Notes: generated from the sequence alone by a model not told the origin. Shown: positions 45,488 through 54,494, counted from the stretch's first letter. The stretch is DNA of 64,000 nucleotides from Clostridia bacterium (GCA_017410065.1 JAFQRL010000011.1:1-64000), one strand, 5' to 3'. Made by a program: numbers and translations.

Positions 45488-47215
45488 TTAAACCTCAGTT
45501 ATTCTTTTTGAATCTTCTGAATATGCCTCAACCTTTTCAAGAAGCGAGCTTTGGTCGTCGCCGTGGGCAAGAACGTAGATCTTGATTTTCGGTTCGGTAC
45601 CCGACGGACGGACAATGATCTTATCTCCGTTATCAAGGGTGTAATAAAGCACGTCGGATCTTGGCTGATCGGTGGGAGACGTGTCTCCGCTGCCAAGCTC
45701 GGTAACTACCCCTTCAAGATAATCACCTATTCTCGTTACTCTCGCACCGCCGAAGGAGATGGGAGGAGTCGTGCGAAGTGCCTGCATCACGCGTCTTCTC
45801 TTCTCTATTCCGTCAAGACCCTCCATATAAATATCTATGGTTCTTTCGGTGTAGTAGCCGTATTTTTCGTAAAGAGAATCAAGTGCATCGCAAAGAGTCA
45901 TTCCGCGCTTCTTGTAATAAGCCGTCATTTCCAATATAAGCATAGATGCTTCAACTGCATCCTTGTCTCTTGCGTAAGTTCCAAGAAGATAGCCGTAGCT
46001 TTCCTCAAAGCCGAGAAGGAAGCCGTTTGCATTTCCCGAAGCCTCGTAATTTTTAATGACCTCGCCGATAAATTTAAAGCCTGTGAGCACCTCGTGAAGC
46101 TTTATGCCGTTGTATTCGGCTATCCTGTTTGCCATATCCGTGGAAACAAGACTCTTAACACAATAGCTGTTGCCGTCTATTTCATTTTTTGCTCTCTTTG
46201 CATTTATTGCATAATCCAGAAGAAGCGCGCCCATTTGATTTCCCGAGATCGTAACAAAGCCATTTTCCTTGCTTCTTGCCATAACCCCGACTCTGTCTGA
46301 ATCGGGATCGGTTGCAATTATCAGATCGGAGCCGACCTTATCGGCTATGCCGATTCCAAGCTCAAATACATCTTTATATTCGGGATTAGGTTTTTTGACT
46401 GTTGGAAAATCGCCGTTTGGTATCATTTGCTCCGAGACACAGTAAAGATGCTTAAGCCCTATTCTCCCGAACACCTCGGGAACAAGCTTATAGCCCGCGC
46501 CGTGGAGGGGCGTATAGACCACCTTAAGCTCATCGGCAACACTTTTTACCGCTTCGGGATTTATTGCCGTTTTAAGAACGGCTGAAATGTAAAGCTCGTC
46601 AAAATCATCGGAAAGCTCAACGATGAGGCCTTCCTCGCGCGCCGAATCGTAATCAGCCAAGGCTGATATATCGAGAACGTCGAATTTCTCGCGCTCTCGA
46701 ACGACGATCTCGGCTTGCTCGGGACCGATCTGCGCTCCGTCTGACCAATAAGCCTTATAGCCGTTATATTCCTTGGGATTATGGGATGCCGTGATATTTA
46801 TACCCGCCGTGCATCCAAGGGCTCTCAAGGCAAAGGAAAGCTCGGGTGTCGGTCTTAAGCTATCAAAAATATAGGTTTTTATACCTGCGCCCGCAAGAAC
46901 TCTCGCTGAAGAGGTGGCGAATTCCTTTGAATTGTTTCTTGAATCGTATGCAATAACGACCGACGGATCCTTTGCCGCCTCCGAAAGAACGAGCTGTGCT
47001 ATTCCACGGGTCGTGTGCATAACGGTAAAGCGGTTCATACATCCCGGACCAAGACTCATCGTTGATCTGAGACCGGCAGTGCCAAAGCTCATAAGAGAAG
47101 AAAATGCCAAAGCCTGTTTTTCTTCATCATCCCTGATATCCGAAAGCTCGGCTCTTTCCTCGCTTGTGAGGGCGGGAGATGCGAGCCATCTTTCGTATTC
47201 CTTGATATAGTTCAT
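45488..47215 (-). CDS. pgcA: Phosphoglucomutase/phosphomannomutase
   Basis: 575 aa. The active serine lies in NITASHNPKEYNGYKAYW near 140-157, the metal loop is ATDPDSDRVG near 303, and the phosphate-binding end is VRPSGTEPKIKIY near 540. This is the long Firmicutes form (PgcA type) that converts glucose-6-phosphate and glucose-1-phosphate for cell-wall sugars and glycogen. It may share regulation with pgi at 50.3 kb, but they are separate. Confidence 0.94.
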   Translation of the reverse strand: MNYIKEYERWLASPALTSEERAELSDIRDDEEKQALAFSSLMSFGTAGLRSTMSLGPGCMNRFTVMHTTRGIAQLVLSEAAKDPSVVIAYDSRNNSKEFATSSARVLAGAGIKTYIFDSLRPTPELSFALRALGCTAGINITASHNPKEYNGYKAYWSDGAQIGPEQAEIVVREREKFDVLDISALADYDSAREEGLIVELSDDFDELYISAVLKTAINPEAVKSVADELKVVYTPLHGAGYKLVPEVFGRIGLKHLYCVSEQMIPNGDFPTVKKPNPEYKDVFELGIGIADKVGSDLIIATDPDSDRVGVMARSKENGFVTISGNQMGALLLDYAINAKRAKNEIDGNSYCVKSLVSTDMANRIAEYNGIKLHEVLTGFKFIGEVIKNYEASGNANGFLLGFEESYGYLLGTYARDKDAVEASMLILEMTAYYKKRGMTLCDALDSLYEKYGYYTERTIDIYMEGLDGIEKRRRVMQALRTTPPISFGGARVTRIGDYLEGVVTELGSGDTSPTDQPRSDVLYYTLDNGDKIIVRPSGTEPKIKIYVLAHGDDQSSLLEKVEAYSEDSKRITEV

Positions 47216-47286
47216 TAATTACTCCTTTTGCTGCAAGTAGTAACCGGCTCAAAAATGAGCAGAGCTACTCTTTAACGGTATGTATA

Positions 47287-47544
47287 CTAATTTTCTTCTT
47301 CCGCACATTCAAGTGCACGGGCGAGCTGATCGGGACAGGAGGTACCCTTAAAGCCGCACTTTATGCCCTTCATTCTGCTTATCGCATCCTCGACCTTCAT
47401 TCCCTTAACAAGTGCCGCGACTCCTTGCGTGTTTCCTGCACAGCCGCCTGCAAAAGAACAGTCAACGATAACTCCGTCCTCGATGTCAACCGAGATCATT
47501 CTGGAGCAGGTGCCCTTTGTTTTATAATCAATATGCTTTTTCAT
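47287..47544 (-). CDS. TSCPD domain protein (TIGR03905 type)
   Basis: 85 aa, single-domain. The TSCPDQLARAL near residue 68 gives the family name (TSCPD), and GTCSRMISVDI near 11 and CSFAGGCAGN near 29 hold the other cysteines. The domain is related to the C-terminal part of class II ribonucleotide reductase NrdJ, but stand-alone copies have no known function. Ends with TAG (47287-47289), which matters for the leuS question. Nine bases from the next gene upstream. Confidence 0.88.
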   Translation of the reverse strand: MKKHIDYKTKGTCSRMISVDIEDGVIVDCSFAGGCAGNTQGVAALVKGMKVEDAISRMKGIKCGFKGTSCPDQLARALECAEEEN

Positions 47545-47553
47545 ATTATCACC

Positions 47554-48498
47554 TTATTCAAGATTTTTATAAATTCCTACGGGAATAAATTCCTCGGAAA
47601 AGAGTGTGAGATAGGTTAAAAGGTGGGTGAAATCTGCCGCGCCGCCGCGTATTACAACGGAATAGAAGCCTCGCTCACCATCGTCTGTATTCAGGGATAC
47701 AGTGGCGATCCTGTATATCGAATGACCGAAGCTCTCGGCGGAAAATATCAGCTCTCCGATGGATAAGTCTGAGTCCTGAGGAACTCTGATCTCAAGATAT
47801 CTATCGTCTCCCTGCGCATATGTGGGCGGCGTAAGATATCCGGATATCATTGCATATTTCATATCCGCAAGACCGTCGAAGCCAAAAACAGGGGAAACGC
47901 CCGATATTTTCAAGTCACCCGAGAAGATAAGCTGATCAACAGTGCGAAGTCTGCCTCCCCGCTCCTCAAGGGGTAACAAGCAATAGCCTGCCCGCCCCGA
48001 CGCGACAAGCTCTGCCGCCTCCTTGAAGCTATTACAGTAATATACTCTTGGGTCGGCTAGCTCCGCTGAAAATATTTCATAAGCCTCGTCTGCAAGCGAA
48101 TTCTTAACGTAAACGAAGGTTTCCTCGGGAGGCTCGTCTCCAAAGAAATCCGCCTCGCCGACCCTTCTGCCGATATCTTCAAGGCAGTTTATAAGCATTC
48201 GGCAAAGCATTGCCTTATCAAGAGAACTCATCTGCTTTGAAAAGCTTTCAAGTGCCGAGCGGTTTTCGGCAAGAGCCTCACCGTGAGGGGAGTCGTAGAA
48301 TAAAAGCTCTCGCTCCGAGATCAAGGAAAGCAGCTCGTAAATATCACATTCCTCGGGAGATATATCAAGCTCGGATAAAAAGGAGCCGCAAAGTTCGCGA
48401 AGCTCTAAAAGTCGCCTTTCTTCAAGGATAGATTGCTCCGAGCATAAAGAAGACAGATTTTCGATATTAGCATTATTCAAATTATCATAAAGTCCCAT
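47554..48498 (-). CDS. Prephenate dehydratase-like protein with ACT-type tail
   Basis: 314 aa from the ATG at 48498 with GGGAGG at 48513-48508; a longer frame start at 48543 is less likely. Residues about 140-205 contain GRAGYCLLPLEERGGRLRTV, close to the substrate-binding G..P.EN..G of prephenate dehydratases, though EER replaces the usual ENS. The last 70 residues fit the ACT regulatory domain of those enzymes. The conserved TRF catalytic motif is not found, and the first 110 residues are helical and only weakly like chorismate mutase. Probably a divergent or regulatory relative; true activity doubtful. Confidence 0.68.
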   Translation of the reverse strand: MGLYDNLNNANIENLSSLCSEQSILEERRLLELRELCGSFLSELDISPEECDIYELLSLISERELLFYDSPHGEALAENRSALESFSKQMSSLDKAMLCRMLINCLEDIGRRVGEADFFGDEPPEETFVYVKNSLADEAYEIFSAELADPRVYYCNSFKEAAELVASGRAGYCLLPLEERGGRLRTVDQLIFSGDLKISGVSPVFGFDGLADMKYAMISGYLTPPTYAQGDDRYLEIRVPQDSDLSIGELIFSAESFGHSIYRIATVSLNTDDGERGFYSVVIRGGAADFTHLLTYLTLFSEEFIPVGIYKNLE

Positions 48499-48605
48499 TT
48501 GCCTCAGCCTCCCATCCTTATTAATGTGCGATTTTATTCTCACTATATAATTATACTATATTTTAAATAAAATTACAAGAGGAAAGACTTTTTTTTCGAA
48601 ATATA

Positions 48606-48634
48606 TTGATTTTTCCTTCGTTCTGTGCTATAAT
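48606..48634 (+). promoter_or_regulatory. Promoter of tRNA-Leu
   Basis: TTGATT (48606-48611), 17 bp, TATAAT (48629-48634), 47 bp before the tRNA. Confidence 0.8.
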
Positions 48635-48681
48635 AACGTAGCAGGTCAAGGATAATGCTTGATACACTGCAAAGCCACTAT

Positions 48682-48768
48682 GCCGGTATGGTGGAATTGG
48701 CAGACGCGTCGGACTCAAAATCCGAAGGTAGCAATACCGTGTCGGTTCGACCCCGACTACCGGCACCA
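48682..48768 (+). tRNA. tRNA-Leu (CAA)
   Basis: 87 nt with CCA encoded and a long variable arm, as expected for tRNA-Leu. Acceptor GCCGGTA/TACCGGC, anticodon stem TCGGA/TCCGA with loop CTCAAAA (anticodon CAA, reads TTG), T loop TTCGACC. It is a substrate of the leuS product in this same window. Confidence 0.96.
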
Positions 48769-48772
48769 AGAA

Positions 48773-48807
48773 GATACGGAGGATCAGAAGATCCTCCGTA
48801 TCGTTTT
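48773..48807 (+). terminator. Terminator of tRNA-Leu
   Basis: 13-bp perfect stem: 48773-48785 with 48790-48802, AGAA loop, followed by GTTTTA. Directly after the tRNA. Confidence 0.85.
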
Positions 48808-48863
48808 ATAAAGCTCCGCAGATTATGCGTGTTATCCATAACGGAGAACACGAATAACTAAGT

Positions 48864-49063
48864 TTGCCCTTCGGGCAAGTGAAGTTATCTCTGATAGTGA
48901 AGTTCGCTTCGTGAGTGAAGTTTCGCCTGACGGCGAAGTGATTGGCAAACTTAACTTCACTTGTGCATAGCACAAACTTCACTGAAACGGGGTTCCCCGA
49001 AGCGAAGTATGAGCTTTGGGGGTTCGCGGTGCAACTTCACTTTCGCGGTAGCGAAAACTTCAC
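48864..49063. repeat. Array of short hairpins spaced by GTGAAGTT
   Basis: GTGAAGTT starts at 48879, 48897 and 48915 (exact 18-bp period), and its reverse complement AACTTCAC starts at 48953, 48975, 49033 and 49056. Between these lie small hairpins that differ from each other: TTGCCC/GGGCAA, TCGCC/GGCGA, TTGTGC/GCACAA, CGGGG/CCCCG and TTTCGC/GCGAAA. The left half is direct and the right half inverted, so the whole may fold as one large structure. No ORF with a ribosome site crosses it. It differs from known REP, BIME or CRISPR layouts by having different hairpins and a fixed 8-mer. Most of the 374-bp gap is this array. Confidence 0.8.
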
Positions 49064-49070
49064 CAACAGA

Positions 49071-49097
49071 AGAGAGGACATTAGATTTGTCCTCTCT
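49071..49097. terminator. Hairpin after the array, probable terminator
   Basis: AGAGAGGACA (49071-49080) pairs with TGTCCTCTCT (49088-49097). It lies just past the end of ferritin (leftward), so it may end that transcript or the array transcript. Confidence 0.55.
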
Positions 49098-49142
49098 GCT
49101 TGTTTAGGGGTTTACCTATTTGGGTTTGGGGTTAGCTTGATA

Positions 49143-49652
49143 TCAGAGAACGAGAGAGGGCGCGGTGTATACTCTTGCCGCAAGCTCCTGGTTAAGCATA
49201 TAGAGGCTCTTCGGATCGGAGCCGAAAAGCTCCATCTTTGTGATCATATCGTTTGCGTTGGTCTCTTCCTCGCCCTGCTCCTTTACGAACCAATCAAGGA
49301 ATTGCATAGTACGGAAATCGCGAACGTCGTATGCTGCGGCATAAATATCGTTTATAAGCGAGGTAACGTATTCCTCGTGCTCAAGTCCTGCCTTGAGAAC
49401 GTCCATATGGCAGGAAAAGACCTTATCGGGCTTTGCGATAGCCTCAAGCGTTACCTTCTGATTTTCGTTCTGAAGGTACTGATAAAAGAGCATTGCGTGA
49501 TCCCTTTCTTCCTGCGCCTGGATCTTATACCAATTTGCAAAGCCGTCAAGACCGACATCTTCGAAATAATTAGAAAAATCAAGATAAAGATATGCAGAAT
49601 AAAATTCCTTATTAATTTGCTGATTAAGAAGCTCGTGGACCTTTGCGTTCAT
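49143..49652 (-). CDS. Ferritin
   Basis: 169 aa. Non-heme bacterial ferritin: N-terminal LNQQINKEFYSAYLYLD (first ferroxidase Glu), AQEERDHAMLFYQYLQ near 46 (Glu and His) and the later FVKEQGEEETNANDMI near 125. It stores iron and protects against oxidation. The heme Met of bacterioferritin is not evident. Good SD (AAAAAGGAG). A small P-loop gene is upstream but separated by a terminator, so they are probably not one operon. Confidence 0.94.
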   Translation of the reverse strand: MNAKVHELLNQQINKEFYSAYLYLDFSNYFEDVGLDGFANWYKIQAQEERDHAMLFYQYLQNENQKVTLEAIAKPDKVFSCHMDVLKAGLEHEEYVTSLINDIYAAAYDVRDFRTMQFLDWFVKEQGEEETNANDMITKMELFGSDPKSLYMLNQELAARVYTAPSLVL

Positions 49653-49720
49653 ATTAATTCTCCTTTTTATTATAATATTAACTTAATTATCTTTTGTTAG
49701 TCGCCAAAAAGCATTTATCT

Positions 49721-49751
49721 AAAAAGCCGCGGCAGAAGAATATGCCGCGGC
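49721..49751 (-). terminator. Terminator after P-loop gene
   Basis: GCCGCGGCA (49726-49734) pairs with TGCCGCGGC (49743-49751); minus-strand T run at 49725-49721. It ends the P-loop gene transcript. Confidence 0.85.
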
Positions 49752-49763
49752 TTAAATAACAGA

Positions 49764-50165
49764 TTAAACGTATGCCTTGATGCTATCGGGGCAATCCTCA
49801 ACAGCGATAGAGTTTGTCATAACAAGGTTAATATCCTTGGTGATCTTATCAAGCTTGGGGAGAATAGCCTCGAATGCCGCAACGTCGTTGCCGCAGATCT
49901 TAAGAGCAGAGTCAACGAAGATGTCGGTGATATCCGAATTGGACGCAAGGATACCTGCGATGAAGCCGCAAAGAGCTTCAGCATCTGTTACTGCATAATA
50001 ATCGGTATCGATAAGCCTTGCCTTATATGTAATGTCGAGCTTGAGCTTGTCGCCCTTCTCAATGCAAACTACGTTACCCTTGGAAGACGCAGCAGCGTTG
50101 TTTACAAGCTCGATGAGAGTTTTGGTTTTGCCGGAGCCTTTTCCGCCAATATACATTTTGATCAT
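49764..50165 (-). CDS. Small P-loop NTPase-like protein
   Basis: 133 aa from the ATG at 50165 (preceded by AGGAGG); the longer in-frame start at 50294 lies in AT-rich leader. The Walker A GGKGSGKTKTL is near residues 7-17. No clear Walker B; an IFVDSALKI segment near 85 could serve. Beyond that the protein is a short alpha/beta type with no recognised family. Proteins like this are often labelled as ATP-binding or pilus-related by P-loop alone, which I do not support. Function unknown. Confidence 0.72.
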   Translation of the reverse strand: MIKMYIGGKGSGKTKTLIELVNNAAASSKGNVVCIEKGDKLKLDITYKARLIDTDYYAVTDAEALCGFIAGILASNSDITDIFVDSALKICGNDVAAFEAILPKLDKITKDINLVMTNSIAVEDCPDSIKAYV

Positions 50166-50306
50166 AATGTTTTTCCTCCTATATTTTGAGATCGAATTAT
50201 CTCTGTATCTATATCTTACACTATTACGCGAAAAAATGCAATAGTTTTTTGTCAAATTTTCCGCGCAATAGTTCGATTTGTAAAAAATACACAATAAAAA
50301 TTAGCT

Positions 50307-51650
50307 TTATTTATGAGATATTCTGGATTCAAGAGCCTCTCTCATATCTTCATAGCCAGGCTTACCGAGAAGCGCAAACATATTTTTCTTATACGCCTCA
50401 ACGCCGGGCTGGTCGAACGGATTGACTCCAAGTAGATATCCGCTCATAGCACAAGCAAGCTCAAAGAAGTAAATGAGATATCCAAGAGACCGCTCTTTTC
50501 TATCCGAAACCTCAAGAAGAATGTTGGGCACTCCTCCGTCATTGTGAGCCAAAAGTGTTGCACATATAGCAGTTTTGTTTACATAATCAAGGGTTTTGCC
50601 GGAAAGGAAGTTGAGTCCGTCAACGTTTGCGGGGTCGTTTGGAATGATATATTCCGCACCCGAATCCTGCACGCTGATAACCGTTTCAAACAGAGTTCTC
50701 TGCCCGTCCTGAATGTATTGACCGAGAGAATGAAGATCGGTTGAGAAGATGACTGACGCGGGGAAAAGTCCCTTGCCGTCCTTGCCAGAGCTTTCTCCGT
50801 AAAGCTGCTTCCACCATTCGTTGAACATAAGCATATATGGCTCATAGCCAACGAGTATCTCGGCGGTCTTTCCCTTGCGCTTAAGGATGTTTCTGAGCAC
50901 TGCATAACGGAGCGCGGGGTTTTCTTCGGGATCCGATGAGGAATACTCCTCTCTTGCCATTGCCGCACCCTCCATAAGAGCATCGATATCGATTCCCGCG
51001 CAAGCGATCGGGAGTAAGCCGACTGCTGTTAAAACGGAATATCTGCCACCAACGTCATCGGGCACAACGAAGGTCTCAAAGCCCTCGTCGTCAGAGAACT
51101 TTTTAAGGGTTCCACGAGCTTTATCAGTTGTTACGAATATTCTTTCACGCGCCCCATCCTTGCCGTACTTTTCGGTGAGAAGTGCCTTGAATACTCTGAA
51201 GGCTATTGCAGGCTCGGTTGTCGTACCCGACTTTGATATAACGTTAAGGCAAATATCCTTTCCTTCGCATATAGAGAGAAGCTCTGTGAGAGCGGTGGTG
51301 GAAATATTGTTGCCTGCGAAATATATATCGGGAGTGTCCTTTTTAAGCTCGTTGTATAAAGGGCTCTTAACAAACTCAATTGCGGCACGCGCGCCGAGAT
51401 ATGAACCTCCGATTCCTATAACGACGAGTATATCACAGCTCTTTTTTATCTTTTCCGCCGCAGCCTTGATACGGGCGAACTCATCCTTATCGTAATTTAC
51501 GGGTAGATCTGCCCAGCCCTGGAAATCGCTTCCCTGACCTTCTCCGCTTTTGAAAAGCTCGAATGCGCACTTCGCAAAGGGCTTCATATATTTTTCTTCA
51601 TCAGCTCCTATAAATGATCTGAGAAATTCGTCTTTAAGCTTAATACTCAT
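50307..51650 (-). CDS. pgi: Glucose-6-phosphate isomerase
   Basis: 447 aa, the usual Firmicutes length. Key segments: [15 protein letters not shown] near 77, [16 protein letters not shown] near 137, [13 protein letters not shown] near 340 and [20 protein letters not shown] near 412. It interconverts glucose-6-phosphate and fructose-6-phosphate. It has its own promoter next to a 22-bp perfect palindrome that may be an operator. Confidence 0.96.
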   Translation of the reverse strand: MSIKLKDEFLRSFIGADEEKYMKPFAKCAFELFKSGEGQGSDFQGWADLPVNYDKDEFARIKAAAEKIKKSCDILVVIGIGGSYLGARAAIEFVKSPLYNELKKDTPDIYFAGNNISTTALTELLSICEGKDICLNVISKSGTTTEPAIAFRVFKALLTEKYGKDGARERIFVTTDKARGTLKKFSDDEGFETFVVPDDVGGRYSVLTAVGLLPIACAGIDIDALMEGAAMAREEYSSSDPEENPALRYAVLRNILKRKGKTAEILVGYEPYMLMFNEWWKQLYGESSGKDGKGLFPASVIFSTDLHSLGQYIQDGQRTLFETVISVQDSGAEYIIPNDPANVDGLNFLSGKTLDYVNKTAICATLLAHNDGGVPNILLEVSDRKERSLGYLIYFFELACAMSGYLLGVNPFDQPGVEAYKKNMFALLGKPGYEDMREALESRISHK

Positions 51651-51680
51651 TTTTATTCTCCTTTAATTTTTGTCTATAAT

Positions 51681-51709
51681 ATTTTAGCACAATATAATTT
51701 TAATTTCAA
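51681..51709 (-). promoter_or_regulatory. Promoter of pgi
   Basis: On the minus strand TTGAAA (51709-51704), 17 bp, TAAAAT (51686-51681). Confidence 0.75.
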
Positions 51710-51731
51710 GATATATTTAGCTAAATATATC
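51710..51731. repeat. 22-bp perfect palindrome at pgi promoter
   Basis: GATATATTTAGCTAAATATATC, cut as GATATATTTAG + CTAAATATATC, is perfectly self-complementary and directly abuts the -35 box of pgi on its upstream side. A second GCTAAATAT occurs a little further at 51741-51749. Likely an operator for a dimeric regulator. Confidence 0.8.
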
Positions 51732-51749
51732 GCAATTTTTGCTAAATAT

Positions 51750-52937
51750 TTACTTTCCCGAAATAACGCGCTTCAATATACATATTATCAGCTCGGAATA
51801 TTTTATAGAAGGCACATCGCGGTCGACTGTTATGTCGCATTCCCCAATGACCTCTCCGTCAAGAATATAAGTGATCTTGCCAACCTTCGCGCCCTTTGCC
51901 AGCGGTGCGGTGAGCGCTTCGGGAATAGAAAATTTTTCTTCAATTTTTCCTTTTTTTGTGCTTTCAACCAAAACGGAAAAGCCACCCGAATAGATCGGTG
52001 CAGTGCTGACCCTTCCACCTATTACCGGAACCTCTTCCAGGTATTCCGATGGAAATTCGCAAAGAGAATAACCTGAAAAGCCTGCATCCAGCATTGCTCT
52101 TGCGGCGGCGTTTCGCAAGTCTCTTGTTTCAGCTCCCATAACGACCGCTATAAGCTGCATATTTCCGCGCTTTGCCGTTGCGCTGATGCAATAGCCCGCC
52201 TTATCCGTAGAGCCTGTTTTCAAGCCGTTACAGCCCTCATAGTAGCGGACAAGTCTGTTTGTGTTGGTTAGTGTAAACTCTCCGTCTCTTATGGTGTCTT
52301 GCCAGAGCGAGCTGTATTTTAGGATTATTTCGTGCTTTATCAGCTCTCGGGACATTTTAGCTATATCGTATGCGGAGGTATAATGATTAACGGTTGTGTC
52401 GTCGAGCCCCGTTGTGTTTTCAAAGCTCGTATTTTCAAGCCCGAGCTCTCTCGCCCGCTCGTTCATTCGTGCGACAAACGCATCCTCACTCCCCGATACC
52501 AGCTCTGCCAGAGCAACTGCTGCGTCGTTCGCGCTTGCAATTACCGTGCATTTGAGCAGCTCCTCAACAGTCATTCGCTCTCCCTCCTCTAGGAAAACCT
52601 GACTGCCTCCCATTGAAGCTGCATTTGAGCTGACAGTGGTTACCGTGTCAAGGCTTACAGCTTCGCTTTCCAATGCTTCACAAACGAGAAGAAGCGTCAT
52701 TATTTTTGTTACCGATGCGGGCGGTGCTTTTTTATTTTCGTTCTTTGCATACAGCACAGTCCCTGTGCTTGCCTCCATAAGTAATGCGCTTTCAGCCTTG
52801 ATATCAAGTGCGGATGCATCAATCGTCGGAAGCTCGGAGATGTTGGCATCCTCTCCGCTGTCGCTTGCCGAAACACTTGAGAGAGCCGCACACGCAACAA
52901 GTGCTATTAAAAGTAAACAACATAAAAATTTTTTCAT
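51750..52937 (-). CDS. D-alanyl-D-alanine carboxypeptidase, DacF-like
   Basis: 395 aa with a signal peptide (MKKFLCCLLLIALVACAALSSVSAS). The PBP active site motifs are ASVTKIM (SxxK, near 77), SANDAA (SxN, near 135) and LKTGSTDKAG (KTG, near 240). This type trims pentapeptide side chains; DacF members in Firmicutes are made in sporulation, DacA in growth, and the two are hard to separate by eye. A C-terminal amphipathic anchor helix (ELIICILKRVISGK) is typical. Confidence 0.9.
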   Translation of the reverse strand: MKKFLCCLLLIALVACAALSSVSASDSGEDANISELPTIDASALDIKAESALLMEASTGTVLYAKNENKKAPPASVTKIMTLLLVCEALESEAVSLDTVTTVSSNAASMGGSQVFLEEGERMTVEELLKCTVIASANDAAVALAELVSGSEDAFVARMNERARELGLENTSFENTTGLDDTTVNHYTSAYDIAKMSRELIKHEIILKYSSLWQDTIRDGEFTLTNTNRLVRYYEGCNGLKTGSTDKAGYCISATAKRGNMQLIAVVMGAETRDLRNAAARAMLDAGFSGYSLCEFPSEYLEEVPVIGGRVSTAPIYSGGFSVLVESTKKGKIEEKFSIPEALTAPLAKGAKVGKITYILDGEVIGECDITVDRDVPSIKYSELIICILKRVISGK

Positions 52938-53049
52938 ATTACCTCCACATAAATGCTTTTTTTAAATTATATTGAAGAAGCTCTTATCTTATGAATTCGG
53001 TGAAATTCAATAAAAATTATAAATTTTTGCTGAACTTTTTAAAAATTCC

Positions 53050-53078
53050 TTGTTTTTATTTAAAATATATGTTATCAT
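53050..53078 (+). promoter_or_regulatory. Promoter of YesL-like gene
   Basis: TTGTTT (53050-53055), 17 bp, TATCAT (53073-53078). Weaker than most promoters in the window. Confidence 0.5.
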
Positions 53079-53103
53079 ATAGTAAGAAATGGAGGTTTAT
53101 ACC

Positions 53104-54156
53104 TTGAAAAACGATAATAAAAAGAAAAGATTCAGGCTTTTCGACCTTCAGCGCGAGGGTCGCGGTATAAGCAAAAAGGAAAAGCTCAGTGAATCGGGAT
53201 TAAAAAGATTCTTTATAACCTATAAAAACAACTTTGGAAAAATGGTATACTGCAATATATATATGGTGCTCGGTAATTTTCCAGCCCTTTTCCTTATTGC
53301 GGTGCTTTCAGGTCTCACGAAGCTTTCGGCATACGCGCCTATAAGCGATTCGTTCTTCAACCTTGGCGGTATATATATGATCGAGCCGACGACCCCCTTC
53401 TCAATGTCTCTTTATGCCCTTAACGGACTTCAGGATCAGATGCTCGTTAATTCTACTCTCTCATACGTCTTCTACGGCATAGGTGCTCTGGTTCTTCTCA
53501 CCTTCGGTTGCGTTAACGTTGGAACGGCATATATTCTCAGAAATATAGCTAAAGGCGAGCCTGTATTTATTTGGCACGATTTCTGGTATGCTATAAAGAG
53601 AAATTGGAAGCAGGCGCTTCCCTTCGGTGTTATCGACGGTATCATCAACGGCATTCTTATCTTCAATATTTACACTACCGTTGTCTCGAGTGGCAGCTTC
53701 CTCACCTCTATGATGTTCTGGGCAAATATAGTCCTCACAGTGCTCTATTTCTTTATGAGATGCTATATTTACGTTCAGATGGTCACGTTCAAGCTGTCGG
53801 TATTCAAGATACTGAAGAATTCACTCATATTCGCGCTTCTCGGATTTAAGAGAAACATTCTCGCACTTCTCGGAAGCATACTCTTCGTCCTTCTTGAGAT
53901 CGTATTCTTCTTCAGCCTTGGAGGTCTTCTCGTTCCCTTCGGTATTGCCGCTCCCCTTGCCGTAATGCTTTCTTCAATGGCTTATATGAAGGTCTACGCG
54001 GCTTATTTCAAGATAAAGACTGTTATGATAGATCCTTATTATGCAGAGCATCCCGAGCTTGTTGAGTCCCACGAGGATGAGGAGGTCGTTATGCACGATG
54101 ACGTAACCGAGCGCGAGCGCCTCGCAGAAATAAAGAAAAGAAACAATATAGAATAA
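53104..54156 (+). CDS. YesL/DUF624-type membrane protein
   Basis: 350 aa if it starts with TTG at 53104, which has GGAGG ending 8 bases upstream; an ATG at 53089 in frame would carry that SD inside the gene and so is less likely. It has about six hydrophobic membrane segments (near 65, 130, 190, 220, 260 and 275) with the pattern GKMVYCNIYMVLGNFPALF near 35-53 and the DUF624 feature of large polar loops. The C-terminal 40 residues are acidic and soluble. DUF624 proteins lie near sugar transport genes, but no such neighbours are here. Function unknown. Confidence 0.8.
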   Translation: MKNDNKKKRFRLFDLQREGRGISKKEKLSESGLKRFFITYKNNFGKMVYCNIYMVLGNFPALFLIAVLSGLTKLSAYAPISDSFFNLGGIYMIEPTTPFSMSLYALNGLQDQMLVNSTLSYVFYGIGALVLLTFGCVNVGTAYILRNIAKGEPVFIWHDFWYAIKRNWKQALPFGVIDGIINGILIFNIYTTVVSSGSFLTSMMFWANIVLTVLYFFMRCYIYVQMVTFKLSVFKILKNSLIFALLGFKRNILALLGSILFVLLEIVFFFSLGGLLVPFGIAAPLAVMLSSMAYMKVYAAYFKIKTVMIDPYYAEHPELVESHEDEEVVMHDDVTERERLAEIKKRNNIE

Positions 54157-54165
54157 TATGAATTT

Positions 54166-54199
54166 GGGCTACCGCAAATTTGTGCGGTAGCCCAAGCTT
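54166..54199 (+). terminator. Terminator after YesL-like gene
   Basis: An 11-bp stem, GGGCTACCGCA (54166-54176) with TGCGGTAGCCC (54183-54193), then AAGCTTTTTG. The following 54200-54494 stretch is AT-rich, and I see no gene, RNA or clear repeat in it. Confidence 0.8.
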
Positions 54200-54494
54200 T
54201 TTGCCTGTTGCTCATTGAGTTACAGGATTTTTTTAATGTTGATCACATAGCAGGTGACGTATTTCTTATCACTTAATGTCGATATAAGGCGAGGGAGTGT
54301 TTTTACTAAAAGTAATTGTCAAAGACTTTATTTGAAATATCAATTTTTGTCAATTGAAGTGTTACAATATTTCTTTAAAAAATGGATGGAAAAGGCACTT
54401 CGTTGTCAACTCCCGTGCAACATATAGCGAGAATAATCTTTTATTTTGTCGCATCATATCAATGATCTGACATCATCTTTATACACAGAACGGA

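Noticed and set aside
48864..49063. CRISPR array
   Set aside because: The conserved unit is 8 bp and spacers are hairpins of 10-50 bp; no cas gene is in the window.
49764..50165. PilT-like pilus motor
   Set aside because: Only the P-loop is shared; size and remaining sequence do not fit PilT.
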